Shown: piece after piece, positions 23,219-32,847 of the stretch
Position numbering within the stretch: position 1 is the stretch's first letter
Layout: each line of letters starts with the position of its first letter
NCBI RefSeq assembly: GCF_000017585.1
Contig: NC_009714.1
Location: forward strand, 620,001-684,000
Reading direction: 5' to 3'
DNA: 64,000 bases
DNA from: Campylobacter hominis ATCC BAA-381
Lineage (GTDB): Bacteria > Campylobacterota > Campylobacteria > Campylobacterales > Campylobacteraceae
Translations under genes and position numbers: made by a program
The notes under the pieces: model-generated
Seen by the model: the letters and a program-made list of their open reading frames with translations, nothing else
Databases searched by the model: none
What the model was told of the DNA's origin: nothing

Positions 23219-25159
23219 ATGAGACAAATTTTTATAACGGCAACTGATACCGATATGGGTAAAACTTTCGTTACAACGGCGATTTTAAAAGCTTTTTTGG
23301 ATGCTGAATTTGAAGCCGTCGCCATAAAACCTGTTCAAACAGGCTGTGAAATTAAAAATGGTAAAATGGAAGCACCTGATGTAAGCGTCTATAAAAAAGC
23401 GAATAAAAACAATGATTATGAGCCGCTTTATGCATTTAAATTTCCGGCTTCTCCGCATTTTAGTGCCTCTCTTGAAAATTCAAAAATTGAACTTGATAAA
23501 ATTTTAACTTATGTAAAAGAGTTTGAAAAAAAGCACGAAATTTTGCTTGTCGAAGGTGCGGGCGGACTTTTTGTGCCATTAAACGAGAACGAAAATTTTA
23601 TAGATTTAATGCAAATTTTAAATTATGAAACCGTTTTGGTATGTAAAAATGTGCTTGGAATGATAAATCATACGCTTTTAAGCATTGAGGCACTTAAAAT
23701 GCGCGGCGTTGATATTCGCGTTTTGGTTGTAAATTTTCACGATGAACAAGATACGATTGCAAAATCGAACTTAGAGTATTTAAAGGCGCATTTTAACGGT
23801 ATTATCGTTGTTTTAAACAAAAATGAAACGCTAAAAAGCGCAAGCGAAAAATTTAAAATTTTAACCGACAATGTTCCAAAAAAAGAGCAAATTGATTTAG
23901 AATTCGATAAAAAGCATCTTTGGCATCCTTATACTTCGGCTCTAAACCCGCTTAAAGCGCATGGCGTGAAATTTGCCAAAGGAAATAAAATTTACACGGA
24001 TGATGGTTGTTTAATAGATGGAATGAGTTCCTGGTGGTGCGCTGTAAATGGTTATAATAACGCGGTTTTAAATGAAGTTGCGATTTCTCAGATAAACAAA
24101 TTTTCTCACATTATGTTTGGCGGTCTGACTCATGCACCGGCTATAAATTTAGGTAAAAAGCTTCTTGAAATTTTGCCTGAGTTCGATTATGTTTTTTACT
24201 GCGACAGCGGTTCTGTAAGCGTGGAAGTTGCGATGAAAATGGCGCTTCAATACCAACAAAATTTTGATAAGAACAAAACGAAGTTTTTAACAGTTTTAGG
24301 TGGTTATCACGGTGATACATTTGGAGCTATGAGCGTTTGTGATCCGGTAAATGGAATGCATTTTTTATTTAAAGATTTTCTAGCGAAAAATTTATTTGCA
24401 CCGCGTCCGAATTGTCCTTTTGACAAGCCTTTTGATAAAAAATGTTTAAGCGAATTTGATGAAATTTTCAGCGCTCATAAAGATGAAATCGCTGCGATTA
24501 TTCTTGAGCCGATTGTTCAAGGGGCAGGCGGAATGTGGTTTTATCATCCGAAATTTTTAGAGCATTTGCGCGATATTTGTGATAAAAACGGTATTTTACT
24601 GATTTTTGACGAAATTGCTACAGGATTTGGACGAACAGGTAAAATGTTTGCTTACAATTATACGAATATAGTGCCTGATATAATCTGTATCGGAAAGGCG
24701 ATGACGGGCGGTTTTATGAGTTTTGCCGCAACTTTGGCGAACAAAAAGACGGCTCATGGTATAAGTAAAAACGGCGGCGTTTTTATGCACGGACCGACAT
24801 TTATGGCAAATCCTCTTGCTTGCGCCGTTGCGGTTAAAAATATAGAAATTCTGCAAGACTCAAATTTAGAGCAAAACGTTTCAAGAATAGAAAAAATTTT
24901 AAAAGAAAATTTAGCCAAATGCAAAGAAATAAGTAGCGTTGCTGATGTACGTGTTTTAGGTGCTATCGGCGTTGTAGAGATGAAAGAGTGTGTAAATGTC
25001 GAAGCTTTACAGGAATTTTTCATACAAAAAGGCGTTTTTATAAGACCGTTTGCTAAAAATATTTATATAATGCCACCTTTTATCACGCCGAATAATGATC
25101 TTTTAAAACTTTGTAACGCAATTTATGAAGCTATAAAACTTAAAAAATTTCAATTTTAA
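23219..25159 (+). CDS. bioDA: Fused dethiobiotin synthetase and DAPA aminotransferase (BioD-BioA)
   Basis: One 646-residue protein carries two consecutive biotin-pathway enzymes. About residues 1-220 are dethiobiotin synthetase: IFITATDTDMGKTFVTT is the P-loop region, VKPVQTG appears as IKPVQTGC, and EGAGGLFVPL follows. About residues 228-646 are 7,8-diaminopelargonate aminotransferase: LWHPYTSALNP, SSWWCAVNGYNNAVLN, DSGSVSVEVAMKMALQY, FDEIATGFGRTG and the PLP lysine in IGKAMTGGF. BioA makes the substrate that BioD closes to dethiobiotin, so fusion could channel it. No frameshift separates the halves. Confidence 0.95.
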   Translation: MRQIFITATDTDMGKTFVTTAILKAFLDAEFEAVAIKPVQTGCEIKNGKMEAPDVSVYKKANKNNDYEPLYAFKFPASPHFSASLENSKIELDKILTYVKEFEKKHEILLVEGAGGLFVPLNENENFIDLMQILNYETVLVCKNVLGMINHTLLSIEALKMRGVDIRVLVVNFHDEQDTIAKSNLEYLKAHFNGIIVVLNKNETLKSASEKFKILTDNVPKKEQIDLEFDKKHLWHPYTSALNPLKAHGVKFAKGNKIYTDDGCLIDGMSSWWCAVNGYNNAVLNEVAISQINKFSHIMFGGLTHAPAINLGKKLLEILPEFDYVFYCDSGSVSVEVAMKMALQYQQNFDKNKTKFLTVLGGYHGDTFGAMSVCDPVNGMHFLFKDFLAKNLFAPRPNCPFDKPFDKKCLSEFDEIFSAHKDEIAAIILEPIVQGAGGMWFYHPKFLEHLRDICDKNGILLIFDEIATGFGRTGKMFAYNYTNIVPDIICIGKAMTGGFMSFAATLANKKTAHGISKNGGVFMHGPTFMANPLACAVAVKNIEILQDSNLEQNVSRIEKILKENLAKCKEISSVADVRVLGAIGVVEMKECVNVEALQEFFIQKGVFIRPFAKNIYIMPPFITPNNDLLKLCNAIYEAIKLKKFQF

Positions 25160-25169
25160 AAGGCAAAAT

Positions 25170-26486
25170 ATGATTATTTTGATTATTTATGCTGTTTTTC
25201 TTTTCGGTATAGGTTTTTGGGATTTTAGAAAAAAAGACGGGCTTGAGGGATTTTTAGTGGCAAATCGTAGTGCAAATGCCACTAAAATCGGATTTTCAAT
25301 TATGGCGAGCTGTATCGGAGCCAGCGCTACGATAGGACTTGTGGCCAATGTGGCGAAATTCGGATTTCCTGCTATTTGGTGGCTTTTAGCAGGAGCTTTC
25401 GGACTTAGCATTTTGGCATTTGTTTTTGCTAAAAAACTTCGTAAAACCGGCGCTTTGACACTTCCGCAGATTTGCGAAGTATATATTTCAAAAGAGGCGA
25501 GAAAAATAAGCGCCGTCATTATAACTATCGCGTGGTTTGCCATTTTAGCGGCTCAATTTATCGCAACAGGTAAAATTTTAGCGGCTTTTGATGTAAATAA
25601 CGGTGTAATTATAGGCGCTATCGTTATCGTCATCTACACGATGCTTGGCGGTCAAAAAAGCGTAATTAAAAGCGACGTTTATCAGTATTTAATCGTTATT
25701 ATAAGTTTGATTGCAGTGCTTATCTGGATGTTGATGCAGCCCGTTAATCTTTTTTCAAATTTAAAAATCGAGTTTGTGAATGACAAATTCGGCTACGATT
25801 TGATTTTTTACTATTTGCTGATTCAAGGGCTTGTTTATATCATAGATCCTGCGCTTTTTTCGCGCATTTTTAGTGCAAAAGACGAAAATACCGCGTTTAA
25901 AGGCGCGATTTTTGGCGTAGCCGGAATGGTTTTTTCAGCATTTTTGATCGTTATTATCGCTTTCGGAACAATTTCTTTAAATGATTCAAAAAGTGGAGAA
26001 TTGCTTACAACGACGCTTTTTAATGCACTTCCGCCGGTACTTGGAATTTTGCTTCTTTTAGGACTTCTTAGTGCCATTATAAGTTCGGCCGATACCTGTC
26101 TGATTACAGCTTCAAGCATATTTTGTTATGATGTTTTAAAAAGCGAAAATATCAAAATTCACAGAGTATTTGTTTTGATTTTTGGAGCGATTTCATATGT
26201 TTTAACTATTTTTGGTGAAGAATTCGGCATACTGGATTATCTATTCGCTGCAAATGATATTTTTGCGACGGGCGTTGTTACGGCACTGTTTTTTGCCATT
26301 ATTTTTAACGGTAAAACGGATAAAAATATAATGTTGCTTGCTATGGTTTGCGGTGGAGCTTGCGGGCTTACAGCAGCAATCAGCGGTGATAAAATTTATA
26401 GTTTTATCGGCGTTTTTACGGCAAGCTTTTTTAGTATTTTAGCATTTTTAAGGGTAAAATTTGGACAAAGAAAGATATATATTTGA
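25170..26486 (+). CDS. Sodium:solute symporter family transporter
   Basis: A membrane carrier of the SSS family (relatives of PutP and PanF), 438 residues with about 12-13 hydrophobic spans. The FLVANRSANATKIGFSIMASCIGASATIGL segment (about residues 28-57, quoted in parts: FLVANRSA, SCIGASATIG) matches the usual start of the family, and LLSAIISSADTCL is a conserved C-terminal block. AAAAGG precedes the ATG 10 bases after bioDA, suggesting co-transcription, and the 3' end overlaps thiL by 26 bases. The substrate cannot be told from sequence. Confidence 0.88.
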   Translation: MIILIIYAVFLFGIGFWDFRKKDGLEGFLVANRSANATKIGFSIMASCIGASATIGLVANVAKFGFPAIWWLLAGAFGLSILAFVFAKKLRKTGALTLPQICEVYISKEARKISAVIITIAWFAILAAQFIATGKILAAFDVNNGVIIGAIVIVIYTMLGGQKSVIKSDVYQYLIVIISLIAVLIWMLMQPVNLFSNLKIEFVNDKFGYDLIFYYLLIQGLVYIIDPALFSRIFSAKDENTAFKGAIFGVAGMVFSAFLIVIIAFGTISLNDSKSGELLTTTLFNALPPVLGILLLLGLLSAIISSADTCLITASSIFCYDVLKSENIKIHRVFVLIFGAISYVLTIFGEEFGILDYLFAANDIFATGVVTALFFAIIFNGKTDKNIMLLAMVCGGACGLTAAISGDKIYSFIGVFTASFFSILAFLRVKFGQRKIYI

Positions 26487-27294
26487 GAAATTTTCAGATA
26501 AAAAAAACGGAGATGACGGGGCTCTCGTAGGAAAATGGGTTTTTAGCAAAGATTTATTTGTTCAAAATATCCATTTTAAGAGATCTTGGCTTAGTTTAAG
26601 ACAAATTGCCGTAAAAAGTATGCTTGTAAATATTTCGGATGCCGTCGCTATGAATGCGCGCCCGAAATATGCACTTTTAGGACTTGAGTTGCCAAAAGAG
26701 ATCGGCATTAGCGAGATTGACGAACTTTGCGGCGGTTTTTTGGATATTTGCAAAAAATTTAATATAAAAATTATCGGCGGTGATACGATTAGCGGCGATA
26801 GAATTTCTATTTCGGTTACAATTATATCAAAGACAAAAAAAGCCGTTTTTAGAAAAGGCGCCAAAATAGGTGATTTTATAGCTTTTACAGGAAATTTGGG
26901 AAGCGTGATTAAAGATTTCGGAATTTTGGAAAATGGCGGAAAAATAGATGAAAACTCAAAATTTATAACACCTGATTTAAAATCTGATTTTTTTTATAAA
27001 GCTGCCAAATTCACTACTTCCGCGATGGATATCAGTGACGGACTCAGTCAGGATCTTTCGCGTCTTTTAGAAAAAAACGGCGCCGGAATAAAATTTTTAA
27101 AAAATTTAAGCAAAGATGAGCTTTTTAGCGGCGAAGAATATGAAATTTTATTTACTTTTGCAAAGAAAAACAGAGATAAAATTCTAAAAATCGCTAAAAA
27201 AACAGCGACTAAAATCACAATTTTCGGCGAAATAGCGGAACTTAGCGCCGATACGAAATTTAGTGATTTATCGAAAAAGCACCATTTTGAATGA
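26461..27294 (+). CDS. thiL: Thiamine-monophosphate kinase
   Basis: ThiL makes thiamine diphosphate, the active cofactor, from thiamine monophosphate. It has 277 residues. The N-terminal KKNGDDGALVG holds the Mg-ATP binding Asp pair, VNISDAVAMNARPKYAL and IIGGDTISG follow, and the C-terminal SAMDISDGLSQDL is a hallmark of the family. It starts with a TTG inside the end of the symporter gene. I found no ribosome site stronger than AAGG within it. Confidence 0.93.
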   Translation: MDKERYIFEKFSDKKNGDDGALVGKWVFSKDLFVQNIHFKRSWLSLRQIAVKSMLVNISDAVAMNARPKYALLGLELPKEIGISEIDELCGGFLDICKKFNIKIIGGDTISGDRISISVTIISKTKKAVFRKGAKIGDFIAFTGNLGSVIKDFGILENGGKIDENSKFITPDLKSDFFYKAAKFTTSAMDISDGLSQDLSRLLEKNGAGIKFLKNLSKDELFSGEEYEILFTFAKKNRDKILKIAKKTATKITIFGEIAELSADTKFSDLSKKHHFE

Positions 27295-27392
27295 TCGGAT
27301 TTTTAAATTTTAAAATTTAGTATCTTAAATTTTATTTGAAGTTTAAATAGTTTTTCATCAGATATGAAAAGTGAGAATAATTTTGAAATTTC

Positions 27393-27401
27393 TGATACAA
27401 T
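27393..27401 (+). promoter_or_regulatory. Extended -10 promoter of the broken mod gene
   Basis: TGATACAAT (TACAAT at 27396-27401) with AAAAAGGA further down precedes the mod remnant. The expression signals look intact although the gene is not. Confidence 0.55.
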
Positions 27402-27426
27402 TTGCATATTTTAAAAAGGAAATAAA

Positions 27427-28046
27427 ATGGATATAAAAAATTTAGAAAATTTGCTTAAAAATGAATCCTGTTTTTTAAGTAGTGATGGCAAACTTCTAAA
27501 ATCAAAAATAAAAGAGTGTGCACTTAAATATGATAAAATTTTGATAGATTTACTCATAAACAGCAAATTTAAAGAGCTATTTTTTGAAAAACTGCAAAAT
27601 GATATTTGGATTTTCAAACAAAAAACTTTTATTGATTATATAGATGATAAAAATTTCCTGCTTGACAGTTATACAAAATTCAGTAACAAAATCGGTCTTA
27701 GCGTTTCAAATAAATTTTTGTCACGAAATGATGATGTGGTGCTTAGTTTTCCATTCAAAGACTGCGTTTTAAAAGGGGACCAAAGCAGAGATGACGATAA
27801 AAATAATGAGTTGTTTTTTAACGAAATTTTGGCGAGAGATGAAATAAACCATTTTTTATAGAACCTAAAGGCAACAATTTTCTAAAGCAGGATAATTGGA
27901 AAAATAGTTTTTTACTTAATATAGAATCTAATTTTGAAATTGACGATAAGAATTTTAAAATAATCGGAGTGAAATTTTATAATAAAGCAAATGAAAATGA
28001 TTTTATAGATGATTTTAAAAGTAAAATTAATATTTTTTGCCGTTGA
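27427..28046 (+). pseudogene. Type III restriction-modification remnant: mod 5' end joined to res 3' end
   Basis: The ORF at 27427-27861 encodes 144 residues matching, by recall, the N-terminal part of type III DNA methyltransferases (Mod): a helical start, NKIGLSVSNKFLSRNDDVVLSFPFKDCVL, then NNELFFNEILARDEI (quoted in parts: LSFPFKDCVL, FFNEILARDEI). It stops where Mod proteins normally continue to their catalytic motifs; neither DPPY nor FxGxG is present. In a different frame, open from about 27843, FFIEPKGNNFLKQDNWK and IIGVKFYNKANENDF run to a stop at 28044-28046 and resemble the C-terminus of type III restriction subunits (Res). The simplest reading is a large deletion joining mod to res. 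Confidence 0.72.
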
Positions 28047-28597
28047 AATTTATTATTTTTAAAAAATCAGCGATAAAAATAAAAATATTTTTATCGCAAT
28101 ATAATAGATTAATTTACTTTAAATTTTCCGTTAAAATTTTCTATTATTAAGCTTGATATAACTATACTGCGCGGATTTCAGTATTATCTCAAAAAATTTA
28201 TTTTTACAATCTTTTACTTTAAAATTTTATTCAGTGTCAATTAAACCAAAATGTTAAAATTTATTTAAAACGGCTATTTGGCAAAAAAACTGAATTAAAT
28301 TTCAATACGGAAAGTTTTTATCCATTTTACAAAGTGATTTTTATCAGTTTTCACTAGATTTAGACATTTTTTCACACTTTATTAAAATTTCAATTTATTT
28401 GATTTTCTTAAATACTTTAAATTTTAAATATTTTTGTCGTTTTTCATTAAGATAAAAAGTCAAATTTCTTTGATTTTAGTTTCTAAAAATCTGAAAGATT
28501 TTCGTTTTTAAAATCAGTTTAAATTTAAAATGCCGACGAAATTTCAATATTAAAATTATTAAAATAAATTAAATTTCAGATTTTTATATTTGAAAAC
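28047..28597. other. Gene-free AT-rich gap
   Basis: About 550 bases between the restriction-modification wreck and rluA. Both strands are dense with stops and homopolymer A/T. It may be decayed sequence from the same locus, but I cannot recognise any part of it. Confidence 0.45.
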
Positions 28598-29344
28598 TTA
28601 AATTTCTTTTCCTATTTCAAATCCGAATACGTTAAAATCGTTTGGAATTTTTGCGCGAAATTTTAAGTCTAGAAGTTCAAGTTCATAAGCGTGTAAAAAC
28701 ATTCTTTTCGAGCTGTTTTTGGCGTATTTTTCATCGCCTATTATTCCAAATCCGGCGTTTGAGAGATGAACTCTTATCTGATGAGTTCTACCTGTATCAA
28801 TTTCTATTTTCACAAGAGATTTTTTACCGCTTATCATCAGTGGAAAAATGCGCGTGATCGCGCTTTTGCCGTGAGGCGAAATCCTTGAAAATGCACCTGT
28901 TTTTCCTTTAATCGTTAAAATCGGCTCATCAAATTCCATCTCTTCGCTGACAATGCCCTGAACGATTGCGATATATGTTTTTTTAACGCGCATATTTTTA
29001 AATTCTTTTATGGCACGCTCTTTAAATTCTTCATTTTTATAAAGCAGCACAATGCCGCTTGTTTCTTTATCAAGGCGATTTAGAAGTTTAAATTTAAAAA
29101 TTTTTTCCAATTTTTCACTTACAAAAAAAGGCGGCTTATTTACTACTAAAATATCGTCATTTTCAAATACGATAGCCGGTTTTGCAACTTTTTGCACGCT
29201 GAATTTTGTATTTTCACTCATTTCGGCTCGCGCAACCTTTAGAATTTGTCCCTTTGCGCTCACCAGACCCGCATCAATCAAGTCTTTTGCTTCATTATTT
29301 GAAATATTTTCCTGTTTAGCTAAAAGTTTATATGCTTTTTCCAT
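28598..29344 (-). CDS. RluA-family pseudouridine synthase
   Basis: Converts uridine to pseudouridine in rRNA or tRNA. It has 248 residues: an S4-like N-terminal part (about residues 1-50) and the catalytic domain with NRLDKETSGIVLL (catalytic Asp, about residue 94) and GRTHQIRVHLSNAGFGIIGD. The start overlaps the end of waaA by 17 bases, making it the last gene of the minus-strand operon. Which RNA position it modifies cannot be told. Confidence 0.92.
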   Translation of the reverse strand: MEKAYKLLAKQENISNNEAKDLIDAGLVSAKGQILKVARAEMSENTKFSVQKVAKPAIVFENDDILVVNKPPFFVSEKLEKIFKFKLLNRLDKETSGIVLLYKNEEFKERAIKEFKNMRVKKTYIAIVQGIVSEEMEFDEPILTIKGKTGAFSRISPHGKSAITRIFPLMISGKKSLVKIEIDTGRTHQIRVHLSNAGFGIIGDEKYAKNSSKRMFLHAYELELLDLKFRAKIPNDFNVFGFEIGKEI

Positions 29345-30467
29345 TTTTTTCCTCGATTATTTTTTTGATTTCGTCTAAATTTGATATGTTTAAAATTTCA
29401 CTGCGACGCGATTTTTTTATGGCTTTTGAAATTTCAGTCGCTTCACAAATTTCTATGTTTTTTACAATTCCATAAAGCGCTTTTTGGTTATAAAAATATT
29501 TTCCGCTTATGATTTTTGCGCCAAAATATGCAGGCTCAATAGGATTGTGTCCGCCTACATTATTTACAAAACTGCCGCAAAGTATCACGACATCGGCAAT
29601 AGCGTAAAAATTTACAAGTTCGCCCAACGTATCAAGCAAAATACACTCGCTTTTTAAATCTGAATTTTGACTGAATTTTTCAAATTTAAGAGCATTTTTT
29701 TTTGCATATTTTGCTAAAATTTCGCCAGCTTTTTTAAATCTTTCAGGATGTCTTGGCGCTAAGATAATTTTATCGTTTTGATTTATTTCAAGGTTGTTTA
29801 AAACAAGTTCTTCTTCGCCTTCGTGCGTACTTGCGATGACTATTAAACGCTCTTTGAATTTGGCATAATTTTTAGTCGGCTTACTGAAATTCGCACTTTT
29901 TATATTTCCTGTAATTTTAATATTTTCAGCTCCCAAAATTTCAAGACGTAATGCGTCTTTATCGCTTTGAGCCAGCACCAAATCAATATTTTCAAATACT
30001 TTTTTATAATAAAACTTAAAAAATTTATATCTTTTAAAACTTCTATCACTCATTCTGGCATTTAAAAGCACTACAAATGTGCCGTTTTTTTTTGCACTGC
30101 GGACTAAATTCAGCCAAAGTTCGGCTTCAAAAATTACTAAAATTTCGGATTTTTTTAACCAAAACGGCAAAAAATTTTCAAACGGCAAAAAACGCACATT
30201 TTTGCAAAATTTCAAGGCCGCGTTAAATCCGGTCGCTGTTATTACGGAAACACTGAAATCGTTAAATTTCAAAGCTAAGTTTTTAATCGCTACAGCTTCG
30301 CCTAAGCTGCAAACGTGAAAATGAATTTTAGCGGGTTTTAAAGGTGGATTTTTTATTAAAAAAAATCTTGCAGGCAAGCTTTTGCGGTATTTACGCGCCA
30401 TACTTGCCAAAAGTAAAAACGGCGCAGCCAAAAGCCACGCCAAAAAAGTGAAAAGTGTGTAGAACAC
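29328..30467 (-). CDS. waaA: 3-deoxy-D-manno-octulosonic acid (Kdo) transferase
   Basis: Adds Kdo to lipid A precursor at the inner membrane, at the base of lipooligosaccharide. It has 379 residues. The N-terminal hydrophobic anchor (about residues 4-22) is typical, and HVCSLGEAVAIKNLA, IFEAELWLNLV and GGHNPIEPA are family blocks (a catalytic Glu is expected in the SLGE motif). It overlaps the zinc-ribbon gene before it by one base and rluA after it. Confidence 0.94.
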   Translation of the reverse strand: MFYTLFTFLAWLLAAPFLLLASMARKYRKSLPARFFLIKNPPLKPAKIHFHVCSLGEAVAIKNLALKFNDFSVSVITATGFNAALKFCKNVRFLPFENFLPFWLKKSEILVIFEAELWLNLVRSAKKNGTFVVLLNARMSDRSFKRYKFFKFYYKKVFENIDLVLAQSDKDALRLEILGAENIKITGNIKSANFSKPTKNYAKFKERLIVIASTHEGEEELVLNNLEINQNDKIILAPRHPERFKKAGEILAKYAKKNALKFEKFSQNSDLKSECILLDTLGELVNFYAIADVVILCGSFVNNVGGHNPIEPAYFGAKIISGKYFYNQKALYGIVKNIEICEATEISKAIKKSRRSEILNISNLDEIKKIIEEKNGKSI

Positions 30468-31171
30468 TAGGCTTCTTTATATAAAATTCTGCCGCAATAC
30501 GGGCAGGTTACGATATCGTCGCTTTTTACGACGGCTGAATAAGTTTTATCGTTTATTTTCATAAAACAGCCGTAGCAGGCTTGTTTACGTACAGGTACAA
30601 CAGCTGTATTTCCAGCCCACTTGCGTATTTTTTCGTAAAATACAACAATTTTTTCATTTACATCTTTTAATAATTTTTCTTTTTGCACGCCGACTTTGTT
30701 TTTATCTTTTTCTATTTTTTCAAGTTTGCCTGATACACTTTTTTCAAGCTCTTTATACTCTTTTTCAAGCTCTGTTTTTTTGGCTTCAAGCTCTGTTTTT
30801 TCTTCGCTTTTGCGATCTTTTAAACTTTCAAATCGTTCAATTTCCTCGTTTGCGGCTTCAAGTTGTTCTTTTGCTATTTCTTCTTCCACGCTTAGCGCTT
30901 TTAACTCTTTTTCAGTTTTTATCGAGTTTGATTTTTTGTTTGCATGTTTGATTTTTGTTGCAAATTCGCTGATATGAGCATTTGTTTGCACGATTTCGTT
31001 TTTTAAATCGGCTATTTGAGCTTCTATGTTTTGCATATCGTTATTTATTTCATCTATTTGAGATTTTTTTGCTTTTAGTGTCGCATTTACTTTTTTTATT
31101 TCCGGCTCAAAAGAATCGAGTTTTTTATCAAATTCACTGAGTTGGACCAGTTGTTCTAAATATTTATTCAT
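30467..31171 (-). CDS. Coiled-coil zinc-ribbon protein, HP0958/FlgZ-like
   Basis: A 234-residue cytoplasmic protein. Residues 1-170 form a long predicted coiled coil of Lys/Glu heptads, followed by a C4 zinc ribbon (CYGCFMKIN then CPYCGRIL). The H. pylori homologue HP0958 affects flagellar gene expression through RpoN and binds flaA mRNA. That role is transferred by homology and gene position (nif3-like, zinc-ribbon, waaA), not shown here. The ATG has AAAGGAAA upstream and is 10 bases from the previous gene. Confidence 0.85.
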   Translation of the reverse strand: MNKYLEQLVQLSEFDKKLDSFEPEIKKVNATLKAKKSQIDEINNDMQNIEAQIADLKNEIVQTNAHISEFATKIKHANKKSNSIKTEKELKALSVEEEIAKEQLEAANEEIERFESLKDRKSEEKTELEAKKTELEKEYKELEKSVSGKLEKIEKDKNKVGVQKEKLLKDVNEKIVVFYEKIRKWAGNTAVVPVRKQACYGCFMKINDKTYSAVVKSDDIVTCPYCGRILYKEA

Positions 31172-31180
31172 AATTTTCCT

Positions 31181-31909
31181 TTAAATGTATTGAAATGGAT
31201 TTTTTGAATTGCTAATTATAACTTGACTTTTAAATTTTTGCAAGAAAGGTGCGAGAGAGAGCCCAAAATAGCGCTCACTTTCAAAATGGTTGATGTCGAT
31301 TAAACTAATCCTGTTTTCCAGACTTTGCAAAGCTGTGTGATATTTCAAATCTCCCGTTATAAAACAATCAATGTCTAAATCATCAAGCAGCTCGCTTCCA
31401 CTTCCGGTGCAAAACGCGATAGTTTTTATCTTTTTTTTGCTGTCCGTAACGCGTAGATTTTCAAGCTCGAATTTCTCTTTTACATCTTTGCAAAGCGCGC
31501 TGAAACTTTCAAAAGGAGATCGCATAAATATTAAAAAATCTTTCTTGTCATAAATTTCATAACCTAAAATTTTTGTGGCTACGAATTGATTTAGCACGCA
31601 TTTATCAAAATTCGTATGTACGGATATCAAAGATATATTTTTCTTTATCATTTTATATATTAAATTTCCTGGAAATTTTAGCGGATTTATAACTTTTATG
31701 CCACCAAAAATCAACGGATGGTGCGTTATAAAAAGCGAATTTTCCTCAGCATTTTCAATCAAATCGCTGTCCAAATCAAGACTAAGATAAATTTTGCCTT
31801 TTATCTGTGTATTCATTTCACCAAGCAAAAGTCCGCTGTTATCCCAATTCTCCTGCATTTCAAACGGTGCAACACTGTTTAAAATTTCATAAATTTCAGC
31901 TATTTTCAT
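31181..31909 (-). CDS. Nif3-like dinuclear metal centre protein
   Basis: A 242-residue member of the NIF3/DUF34 family; the hydrolase function remains debated. The metal-binding residues are visible: ITHHPLIFGG (His pair, about residues 61-65), the VHTNFD block and the C-terminal DINHFESE. QENWDNSGLLLGE near the N-terminus is a family signature. It lies between glyQ and the zinc-ribbon gene in the same operon. Confidence 0.9.
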   Translation of the reverse strand: MKIAEIYEILNSVAPFEMQENWDNSGLLLGEMNTQIKGKIYLSLDLDSDLIENAEENSLFITHHPLIFGGIKVINPLKFPGNLIYKMIKKNISLISVHTNFDKCVLNQFVATKILGYEIYDKKDFLIFMRSPFESFSALCKDVKEKFELENLRVTDSKKKIKTIAFCTGSGSELLDDLDIDCFITGDLKYHTALQSLENRISLIDINHFESERYFGLSLAPFLQKFKSQVIISNSKNPFQYI

Positions 31910-31921
31910 ACATTTCCTTTT

Positions 31922-32827
31922 TTATCTTTTTTTTGATGAAATTTGAGCTGAATTTTTGCTGTAAGCAAGCGCACATCCTTTGGCAAGTTCTCTGATTTTT
32001 AAGATATAATCTTGTCTTTGAGTCACAGAAATCGCGCCTCTTGCATCCAAAACGTTGAATGTGTGAGCTGCAAGCATACAATAATCATATGCAGGAAGTG
32101 CTAAACCATCCAATTCGACGCCGTCTTTAATATATTTTTGCTCTAAAATTCTTTTACACTCTTTAAAGCAGTTGTCAAATTGCGTAAAAAGCATTTTAGT
32201 ATCGGCCAGCTCGAAATTGTATTTACTGAATTCAAACTCGCTTTGTTTATGCACATCGCCGTAAAGCACTTTGTGACCGCCGTTATCATCCCAAACGATA
32301 TCATATACGTTGTCAATATCCTGTAAATACATAGCAAGTCGCTCCAAACCGTATGTAATTTCGCCGCTTATCAGTTCGCAAGGAATGCCGCCTACTTGTT
32401 GAAAATATGTAAATTGAGTAATTTCCATACCGTCAAGCCAAACTTCCCAACCAAGCCCCCAAGCGCCAAGAGTTGGGCTTTCCCAGTTATCCTCTACAAA
32501 TCGTATATCGTGGTTTTTAATATCGAGTCCTAAAATTTCAAGACTTTTCAGATAAAGTTCCTGAATGTTATCAGGACTCGGTTTTAAAATTACTTGAAAT
32601 TGATAATATGCACCAAGGCGGTTTGGATTTTCACCGTATCTACCATCTGTAGGGCGGCGCGAAGGTGCGACATAAGCCGCTTTCCAAGGTTTTTTACCAA
32701 GACTTCTTAAAAAAGTCGCCCAGTGGTAAGTTCCTGCGCCTGCAGGCATATCGTAAGGTTGTACTATAATGCAGCCTTGTTCATTCCAATATTTTTGAAG
32801 CGTCAAAATAATCTGTGAAAATGTCAT
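31922..32827 (-). CDS. glyQ: Glycyl-tRNA synthetase alpha subunit
   Basis: Catalytic subunit of the two-subunit glycyl-tRNA synthetase. It has 301 residues: the N-terminal [17 protein letters not shown] and [15 protein letters not shown] stretches, [22 protein letters not shown], and the [21 protein letters not shown] block (quoted in parts: [20 protein letters not shown]). GlyS (beta) is not next to it, as is usual in epsilonproteobacteria. It follows the small ORF and mnmG in the operon. Confidence 0.97.
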   Translation of the reverse strand: MTFSQIILTLQKYWNEQGCIIVQPYDMPAGAGTYHWATFLRSLGKKPWKAAYVAPSRRPTDGRYGENPNRLGAYYQFQVILKPSPDNIQELYLKSLEILGLDIKNHDIRFVEDNWESPTLGAWGLGWEVWLDGMEITQFTYFQQVGGIPCELISGEITYGLERLAMYLQDIDNVYDIVWDDNGGHKVLYGDVHKQSEFEFSKYNFELADTKMLFTQFDNCFKECKRILEQKYIKDGVELDGLALPAYDYCMLAAHTFNVLDARGAISVTQRQDYILKIRELAKGCALAYSKNSAQISSKKR

Positions 32828-32847
32828 TTTTATCCTTTTTATTTAAT

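Noticed and set aside
30696-30977. A 93-codon plus-strand frame across the zinc-ribbon gene
   Set aside because: Complement of a coiled-coil Lys/Glu gene; composition almost only Ser and Phe.
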